A stretch of 12,335 nt of DNA from an uncultured Eubacteriaceae bacterium (lineage in GTDB: Bacteria > Bacillota > Clostridia > Lachnospirales > CAG-274). The notes beneath the pieces are model-generated. The model was given only the letters and a program-made list of their open reading frames with translations. It made no database searches and was not told the origin of the DNA. Below are positions 8,088 to 12,335 of the stretch, one piece after another. Every line of letters starts with the position of its first letter. Position 1 is the stretch's first letter. The translations under genes were made by a program, and so were the position numbers. The stretch lies in contig CAMNCZ010000010.1 of the NCBI GenBank assembly GCA_946534775.1, positions 1-12,335 on the forward strand. Reading direction: 5' to 3'.

Positions 8088-8923
8088 AAAACGAAAATAA
8101 CATAAAACCGAAAAAGAAAAAAGGAAGTACGATACGCAGGCTGTATATCCTTGCAATGCTTGTGTTTTTCTATATGCCTATAGTATATACGGTAGTGTTT
8201 TCGTTTAACAATTCAAAATCGTTAAGTACTTTTTCGGGCTTTTCGCTGCAATGGTATCAAAAAATGTTCCATAACAAGGATATGGTACATTCGATTTTTT
8301 ATACTATTGCAATAGCGGTGCTTGCGACCATCGTATCGACCTTTGTCGGCACACTGACGGCGATAGGTCTCTCAAAAAGCAACCGTATAATAAAAGCGGC
8401 GGTGGAACAGATAAACGATATGCCGATAATGAATCCCGATATAGTGACGGGTATAGGCCTTTTGATGTTTTTCAGCACGCTTGCGGTAAAAAAAGGGTTT
8501 ATGACGCTGCTGCTTTCGCATATTATGTTTTGCATACCTTATGTTATTTTAAGCGTAATGCCGAAACTGCGCTCGCTTGACCCGAACCTGCTCGATGCGG
8601 CGCTGGATCTCGGCTGTACCCCGATACAGGCAATAACAAAGGTAATTGTGCCGCAGATAACATCGGGCATAGTTTCGGGCGCGCTTATAGCCTTTACAAT
8701 GAGTTTTGACGATTTTGTCATAAGCTATTTTGTAACGGGCAGCGGCGTAAACAACATATCCATTATGGTGTACACTATGTCAAAGCGCGTAAATCCGTCA
8801 ATAAATGCGCTTTCTACGGTAATAATAGCAATAATTACGGCAGTGCTTGTTGTTATAAACACGGTGCCCGTAATAATCGAAAAAATAAGAAATATTAAAA
8901 ACAAAAGGAGAAGTACAATATGA
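8084..8923 (+). CDS. potC: PotC, polyamine ABC transporter permease
   Basis: Second membrane permease, pairing with PotB to form the translocation path. It has 279 residues: a basic cytoplasmic N-terminus (KPKKKKGS, 8-15), a first helix near 19-40, and FNNSKS (41-46). The PotC-type segment NDMPIMNPDIVTGIGLLMFF spans 111-130. The EAA loop DAALDLGCTPIQAI covers 171-184 and continues through PQITSGI (190-196). The strongly conserved FTMSFDDFVISYFVTG lies at 204-219. The start codon lies in the ATGA overlap with potB, and the stop lies in an ATGA overlap with potD. The sequence is complete and of normal length. Substrate class (polyamine) follows from these family segments together with potA and potD. 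Confidence 0.95.
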   Translation: MKNENNIKPKKKKGSTIRRLYILAMLVFFYMPIVYTVVFSFNNSKSLSTFSGFSLQWYQKMFHNKDMVHSIFYTIAIAVLATIVSTFVGTLTAIGLSKSNRIIKAAVEQINDMPIMNPDIVTGIGLLMFFSTLAVKKGFMTLLLSHIMFCIPYVILSVMPKLRSLDPNLLDAALDLGCTPIQAITKVIVPQITSGIVSGALIAFTMSFDDFVISYFVTGSGVNNISIMVYTMSKRVNPSINALSTVIIAIITAVLVVINTVPVIIEKIRNIKNKRRSTI

Positions 8924-10017
8924 AAAAGTTTTTATCTGTAATTACCGCTTTGGTGCTGGCATTGTCCGTAAGCGCCTGCGGACAAAGTTCGGGCGGCACG
9001 GGTGCCGCAAATGCGGGCAGTGAGGCAAATGTCGGCTCGGGCACACTCAAGCTTTTCAACTGGGGTGAATATATAGGCGAAGATACTATCGCAAATTTTG
9101 AGGAAGAGTATGGTGTAAGGGTAATATCGGATTATTTCGATTCAAACGAAATGATGTATACAAAACTGCTGGCAGGTGAGGCCTACGATGTGCTCGTACC
9201 ATCGGATTATATGATAGAACGCCTTATCGCGGAGGACCGCCTTCAGCCGTTAGACAAAAGCAAGATAACAAATTTCGATAACTTGTGCGACAACCTTAAA
9301 GGTTTGGGCTACGACCCCGATAATACCTATTCCATACCTTATTTCTGGGGTAGTGTGGGCCTTGTTTACAACAAAAACAATGTTGACAGGGCGGAACTTG
9401 AAGAAAAGGGCTATAATATACTGCGCGATGAAAAGTACAAGGGCAATATCTATATCTATGACTCCGAGAGAGATGCGTTTATGGTGGCATTCAAGGCGCT
9501 TGGCTACTCGATGAACACCGAGGACGAAAACGAGATAAACGAGGCCTTTGAATGGCTTAAATCCCTTAACGACACTATGGAACCCGCTTATGTTACCGAT
9601 GAAGTTATCGATGCAATGGCAAACGGCAACAAGGATATCGCGGTGGTTTACAGCGGTGATGCGGCTTATATACTTGAAGAAAACGAGGATATGGATTTCT
9701 TTATGCCAAACGAGGGTACAAACATCTGGTCGGATGCTATGGTCATCCCCGCAAATGCCGAAAACCCCGAACTTGCAAACGAGTTTATAAACTATATCCT
9801 TACTTATGAACCTTCGCTTGACAACAGCCTTACGGTAGGCTACAGCTCGTCAAATAAAGAGGTCCTTGAAGAACTCAGCGGCGAAAACGGCGATTTTTAC
9901 GGCAACACCGCCTATATCCCCCGCGAGGGCTATGAAAAAGACGAAATATTCCACGATAACGAAGTGCTTAAAAAGAAACTTTCCGAACTGTGGATAAAGG
10001 TAAAGGCCGCAAATTAA
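8920..10017 (+). CDS. potD: PotD, polyamine-binding lipoprotein
   Basis: Substrate-binding receptor that delivers spermidine or putrescine to PotBC. It has 365 residues with a lipoprotein signal peptide: MKK, a hydrophobic core, and lipobox SVSAC with Cys20 as the lipidated residue. A Gly/Ser/Ala-rich linker (21-40) follows. Binding-protein motifs are LFNWGEYI (45-52), YDVLVPSDYMIERL (89-102), YSIPYFWGSVGLVYN (137-151), DSERDAF (181-187), VVYSGDAAY (242-250) and NIWSDAMVIP (268-277). W48, Y51, W270 and D272 fall in the segments that line the polyamine pocket of E. coli PotD. Which polyamine is preferred cannot be read from sequence alone. AAGGAG at 8905-8910 precedes the ATG, which overlaps potC by 4 bp. 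A hairpin follows 45 bp after the stop, so this is probably the last gene of the unit. Confidence 0.95.
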   Translation: MKKFLSVITALVLALSVSACGQSSGGTGAANAGSEANVGSGTLKLFNWGEYIGEDTIANFEEEYGVRVISDYFDSNEMMYTKLLAGEAYDVLVPSDYMIERLIAEDRLQPLDKSKITNFDNLCDNLKGLGYDPDNTYSIPYFWGSVGLVYNKNNVDRAELEEKGYNILRDEKYKGNIYIYDSERDAFMVAFKALGYSMNTEDENEINEAFEWLKSLNDTMEPAYVTDEVIDAMANGNKDIAVVYSGDAAYILEENEDMDFFMPNEGTNIWSDAMVIPANAENPELANEFINYILTYEPSLDNSLTVGYSSSNKEVLEELSGENGDFYGNTAYIPREGYEKDEIFHDNEVLKKKLSELWIKVKAAN

Positions 10018-10062
10018 ACCGTCAACGGTGTTATTCATAAAAAATTCACAAATTTATTTTTT

Positions 10063-10109
10063 AACAAGCCGAAATTTTAGGTATTTGGTTACTTGAATTT
10101 CGGCTTGTT
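10063..10109 (+). terminator. Putative intrinsic terminator after potD
   Basis: A perfect 14-bp inverted repeat, AACAAGCCGAAATT (10063-10076) with AATTTCGGCTTGTT (10096-10109), has a 19-nt loop and is followed only by TAAT rather than a long U-tract. It is the only strong structure after the operon, so termination is likely but may be leaky. On the reverse strand it would be followed by an A/T run (AAAAAATAAA), but no reverse-strand gene approaches it. Its right arm overlaps the next promoter. Confidence 0.6.
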
Positions 10110-10121
10110 TAATGGTAAAAT
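10093..10121 (+). promoter_or_regulatory. Sigma-A-type promoter for the solute-binding lipoprotein gene
   Basis: TTGAAT (10093-10098) and TAAAAT (10116-10121) are separated by exactly 17 bp, and TGG precedes the -10, giving an extended -10 (TGnTAAAAT). The predicted start near 10128 leaves a leader of about 140 nt. The -35 box lies inside the right arm of the preceding hairpin. Confidence 0.6.
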
Positions 10122-10127
10122 GTAGAA

Positions 10128-10267
10128 TTGTAAGAGTTTAGATGTGAAAGTTTAGAGTTTGTAAATTATCATTTATGCAATATCGCCATTTATCAATTTA
10201 AAGTTTTAAAGAATTTTAAACATAAATTTTAAACCAAATCAAGAAAGGAAATAAAAAGGTACTTAAT
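10128..10267 (+). promoter_or_regulatory. A/T-rich untranslated leader with short repeats
   Basis: This stretch has no credible ORF. It contains AGTTTAGA twice (10135-10142 and 10149-10156, 14 bp apart), CATTTAT twice (10170-10176 and 10187-10193) and TTTTAAA three times (10204-10210, 10214-10220, 10227-10233). Likely ribosome-binding purines are AAGG at 10256-10259, with a second AAAGGAAA cluster just before. I see no match to a known riboswitch and no good catabolite-response (cre) site. Repeats may be operator half-sites or simple A/T-rich drift. Confidence 0.35.
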
Positions 10268-11710
10268 ATGAAGAAAAATTTATTGCTTAAACTTACATCC
10301 TTAGGTCTTGCCGTTGTTATGGCATCGGGTATGACAGCCTGCGGCAAACAGGCGGAAGAAGAGGTTGTTGAGGATAACAAGCCCGAATCTATCTCTATGA
10401 CGTTTGACAGCTGTATGTCGTTTGAAAACGGCGTTGAGGATGTGCTTGCAAAGTATAAGGAAATGACAGGCATAGAGCTTACACTCAACAAGCCCGATCA
10501 CGACCAGTACTATGAAAAAGTGACACTCGAATTTGCAACGGGCAAGCCGTCTGATGTAATTGAGATGGGTGCTGCTTACTATCCGCAGAATGCGGCAGAC
10601 AGAAACCTCTGGGATATGACAAGGGCGTGGGAAAAAACTACAGCCCCCGCAAAGGACATTGTTGACCCCACTTATATAGAGGGTCTTAAAATCGACGGCA
10701 AGCTTTACGGTTTCCCGACTGTTGCGGGCAACGGTACGGTAACTTATGTAAGACAGGATTGGCTTGACGAAGCAGGTATCGATATGCCGAGCGATTATGC
10801 GGGCTTCCTTGATATGCTGCGTGCATTCAAGGCAAGGGGCAACGATATAATCCCCATTACCGCAGCGGGTGTGCTTAATGGCGATGAACCTTATGATATA
10901 TTTATGAGAGAATTTTATCAGGATGCTACCCCCGATTTTTATAAAAACGCAGACGGAGTTTGGGTAGACGGTTTCTCGGAAGAGAATATGAAAGCGGCAA
11001 TGCAGCGTTTCCGCGATGCTTACGCAGAGGGTCTTATCGACCAGGAAGTTATCACAAACGATACAAAGTCCTGCCGCGAAAAATTTAAAAACAACCTTGT
11101 AGGCGCATTCAACTACTGGGCAGGTTCATGGGGTGCTAAGCTTGAGGACAGCGCACCGGGTAGCAAGCTTGCCGCTATGCCCGCCATTGCGGAAGTTAAA
11201 TCTACGGGCGGATATACGGGCCGTACACCGCTTGCAATGGTCATCAACTCAAAATGTGAAAACCCCGAGGGTGTGTTTGAACATCTTATACTCTTCTCGC
11301 ACGACGGCGGTGAGGGCCAGAAACTTTTCACTTACGGTGTAGAGGGCATACACTATCAGGCAAACGAGGACGGTACTATTACCGCACTTCCTCAGAAGGC
11401 AGACCCTACAAAAAATGTTGAAAAAACTTTCTATGCGCCCGAATATTCCATTACGACCTGGGCAGACCCGATGGCGCTTGACCCGCGTATCACTCAGTCG
11501 CTTGATGTATATCATCAGTGCTACTCGATCGCGCCCGTACCGCCTGCATCAAAGGTCCTTTCGGAAAACCGCACCAAGATAGACGAGATCAAAAACAGGG
11601 TAATGGCCGATGTTGTTCACGGCAACAAAACGCCCGACGAGGCAATGGAAAAGTATGTAAGCGATTCTCAGCAGTATGTTGAGGCTGTGCTTGCAGATCT
11701 TTCAAAATAA
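10268..11710 (+). CDS. Family-1 extracellular solute-binding lipoprotein (sugar-type ABC receptor)
   Basis: A 480-residue secreted lipoprotein. The signal peptide starts MKKNLLLK and ends in lipobox GMTAC with Cys25, followed by an acidic linker (QAEEEVVEDNKPE). The mature part has the layout of carbohydrate ABC receptors (SBP_bac_1 fold). An early strand and helix (SISMTFDS, then VEDVLAKYKEMTGIELTL) lead to YYEKVTLEFATGKPSDVIEMG. The ligand-side segments LWDMTRAWEKT and GKLYGFPTVAGNGTVTYVRQDWLDEAGID follow, then a C-lobe with YWAGSWGAKLEDSAPGSKLAAMPA. The ligand is not identifiable; sugar or oligosaccharide is the family default. No permease or ATPase gene is adjacent, so it must use a transporter encoded elsewhere or act as a stand-alone receptor. 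It has its own promoter and leader. Isoleucine codon use is more mixed and less ATA-heavy than in the trk-pot genes, which suggests higher expression. Confidence 0.85.
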   Translation: MKKNLLLKLTSLGLAVVMASGMTACGKQAEEEVVEDNKPESISMTFDSCMSFENGVEDVLAKYKEMTGIELTLNKPDHDQYYEKVTLEFATGKPSDVIEMGAAYYPQNAADRNLWDMTRAWEKTTAPAKDIVDPTYIEGLKIDGKLYGFPTVAGNGTVTYVRQDWLDEAGIDMPSDYAGFLDMLRAFKARGNDIIPITAAGVLNGDEPYDIFMREFYQDATPDFYKNADGVWVDGFSEENMKAAMQRFRDAYAEGLIDQEVITNDTKSCREKFKNNLVGAFNYWAGSWGAKLEDSAPGSKLAAMPAIAEVKSTGGYTGRTPLAMVINSKCENPEGVFEHLILFSHDGGEGQKLFTYGVEGIHYQANEDGTITALPQKADPTKNVEKTFYAPEYSITTWADPMALDPRITQSLDVYHQCYSIAPVPPASKVLSENRTKIDEIKNRVMADVVHGNKTPDEAMEKYVSDSQQYVEAVLADLSK

Positions 11711-11742
11711 TTACCAAATAAATAAAAAATTAAAAATTTTGC

Positions 11743-11771
11743 TTGCATTATACATTTTGTTATGGTATAAT
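11743..11771 (+). promoter_or_regulatory. Strong rplS promoter with extended -10
   Basis: TTGCAT (11743-11748) and a perfect TATAAT (11766-11771) are spaced by 17 bp, with TGG directly before the -10. This is an almost consensus sigma-A promoter, as expected for a ribosomal protein gene. Transcription should begin near 11778. No GC-rich terminator separates it from the lipoprotein gene ending at 11710, so some read-through from upstream is possible. Confidence 0.85.
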
Positions 11772-11788
11772 ACTGTTTTGTGAGTACG

Positions 11789-11832
11789 AATGTTCCGCTG
11801 ATGAATGCCAAAAGGGCTCATTTATGAACATT
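11789..11832 (+). ncRNA. Structured rplS 5' leader, candidate L19 leader
   Basis: AATGTTC (11789-11795) pairs perfectly with GAACATT (11826-11832). Inside an internal loop, ATGA (11801-11804) pairs with TCAT (11818-11821) and GCC (11807-11809) with GGC (11815-11817), with a 2-nt AT bulge and a 5-nt loop AAAAG. This two-part helix ends 10 nt before the rplS Shine-Dalgarno. L19 leader RNAs that bind the protein and control rplS are known in Firmicutes. Assignment to that family rests on position and general shape only. Confidence 0.5.
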
Positions 11833-11857
11833 TATGATGAAAGGGAGGCAAAGCCTT

Positions 11858-12220
11858 ATGAATTGCAACATTATTAAAGAAATTGAAAACGAACAGTTAA
11901 AGGAAAATGTTACCGAGTTTAACGTGGGCGATACGGTTCGCGTTTATGCTAAGGTAGTCGAGGGTACAAGAGAGCGTATTCAGATGTTTGAAGGCGTTGT
12001 ACTTAAAAGACAGGGCGGCGGTGCTCGCGAAACTTTCACGGTAAGACGTGTTTCTTACGGTGTAGGTGTTGAAAAAACCTGGCCCGTACATTCTCCCCGT
12101 GTTGACCGCATCGAAGTTGTAAGATACGGTATTGTAAGACGTGCTAAACTTAACTATTTAAGAGACAGAGTAGGTAAGGCAGCAAAGGTCAAAGAAGACA
12201 TCAACAGAAGAAGCAAATAA
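11858..12220 (+). CDS. rplS: Large-subunit ribosomal protein L19
   Basis: 50S protein bL19, located at the 30S-50S interface. The chosen start at 11858 gives 120 residues beginning [16 protein letters not shown]. It is preferred over an upstream in-frame ATG at 11834 because AAGGGAGG (11841-11848) sits 9 nt before 11858 and bL19 proteins begin at this point. Conserved segments include [70 protein letters not shown] and [15 protein letters not shown]. The length is normal. All seven isoleucines use ATT or ATC and none uses ATA, consistent with high expression. It is not beside rpsP, rimM or trmD, its usual neighbours, and appears to be transcribed alone from its own promoter to the terminator just downstream. 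Confidence 0.97.
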   Translation: MNCNIIKEIENEQLKENVTEFNVGDTVRVYAKVVEGTRERIQMFEGVVLKRQGGGARETFTVRRVSYGVGVEKTWPVHSPRVDRIEVVRYGIVRRAKLNYLRDRVGKAAKVKEDINRRSK

Positions 12221-12230
12221 TTGCAGTTTG

Positions 12231-12263
12231 GAGCATCTCCGCTTGGGGGTGCTCTTTTTCTTT
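12231..12263 (+). terminator. Intrinsic terminator of rplS
   Basis: GAGCATCTCC (12231-12240) pairs along its full length with GGGGGTGCTC (12245-12254), with two G-T wobbles and a GCTT tetraloop, followed directly by TTTTTCTTT (12255-12263). It starts 10 bp after the rplS stop. This is a textbook Rho-independent terminator. Confidence 0.95.
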
Positions 12264-12280
12264 GGTTTTAGATTTTGAGC

Positions 12281-12326
12281 GGGGCTGTCGCATTAAGAAT
12301 ATGATAATATTCAATGGTTCAGTCCC
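12281..12326 (+). repeat. Imperfect inverted repeat, possible IS/MITE end
   Basis: GGGGCTG (12281-12287) pairs with CAGTCCC (12320-12326) with one G-T. CATT (12291-12294) pairs with AATG (12313-12316), and GAATAT (12297-12302) with ATATTC (12307-12312), closing a GATA loop. A TCG/GTT internal loop and an AA bulge interrupt the helix. No U-tract follows. The left end GGGGCTGTCGCA resembles terminal inverted repeats of some insertion sequences as I remember them, but no transposase is visible before the window ends. It could also be a folded RNA or a repeat family unit. Confidence 0.4.
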
Positions 12327-12335
12327 TTATATTGT

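Noticed and set aside
10018..10029. Small hairpin ACCG-TCAA-CGGT just after potD
   Set aside because: The stem is only four base pairs with no U-tract. The 14-bp inverted repeat downstream is the better terminator candidate.
10018..10267. Small gene, tRNA or riboswitch in the potD-lipoprotein gap
   Set aside because: No ORF with a ribosome-binding site, no cloverleaf and no recognisable aptamer motif was found; the content is the hairpin, promoter and A/T-rich leader.
11711..11742. Terminator between the lipoprotein gene and rplS
   Set aside because: The only pairing is a short A/T-only repeat (AAAATT/AATTTT) that would not form a stable terminator helix.
11834..11857. Longer rplS start at the ATG at 11834
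   Set aside because: The strong AAGGGAGG lies after this ATG and is correctly spaced only for the ATG at 11858. The extra eight residues are not part of the L19 family.
1..12335. CRISPR array, phage or defence genes
   Set aside because: No regularly spaced repeats and no nuclease, integrase or transposase proteins are encoded; genes are transport, envelope and ribosomal.

Overview
The window looks like a chromosomal segment from a low-to-moderate-GC Gram-positive anaerobe, most likely class Clostridia. The evidence is strong purine-rich Shine-Dalgarno sites, lipobox lipoproteins, a YfhO-family membrane protein, a Firmicutes-type PotABCD system and a Firmicutes-like L19. I cannot name a genus. 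Every convincing gene is on the + strand.

Layout. Positions 111-10017 hold seven tightly packed genes that probably form one transcription unit: trkA and trkH (Trk/Ktr-type potassium uptake), a YfhO-family GT-C-like membrane protein, then potA-potB-potC-potD (spermidine/putrescine ABC importer). trkA/trkH overlap by 8 bp, trkH-yfhO are 51 bp apart, yfhO-potA 12 bp apart, and the pot genes overlap by 1, 4 and 4 bp. A 14-bp perfect inverted repeat at 10063-10109 follows potD. A promoter that partly lies inside this hairpin appears to drive the next gene, a family-1 (sugar-type) solute-binding lipoprotein at 10268-11710 with no permease or ATPase beside it. A strong extended -10 promoter (11743-11771) and a folded leader (11789-11832) then precede rplS (11858-12220), which ends in a textbook intrinsic terminator. 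A second, unexplained imperfect hairpin (12281-12326) sits at the right edge and may be the end of a mobile or MITE-like element.

How the genes work together. TrkA gates TrkH for K+ uptake. PotD captures polyamine, PotB and PotC form the channel, and PotA powers import. Potassium and polyamines are the main inorganic and organic cations balancing nucleic-acid charge, so co-transcription is plausible, but that link is inference. YfhO homologues act in envelope glycosylation.

Main anomaly. PotA is 523 residues, against about 350-370 usual for the family. The excess is an in-frame block of about 175 residues inside the C-terminal TOBE (regulatory) domain. It consists of two tandem copies (about 86 and 86-89 residues) of a beta-rich module resembling the Ig-like repeats of Firmicutes surface proteins. 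Finding such modules inside a cytosolic ABC ATPase is the most unusual thing in this window. The rest is largely conventional.
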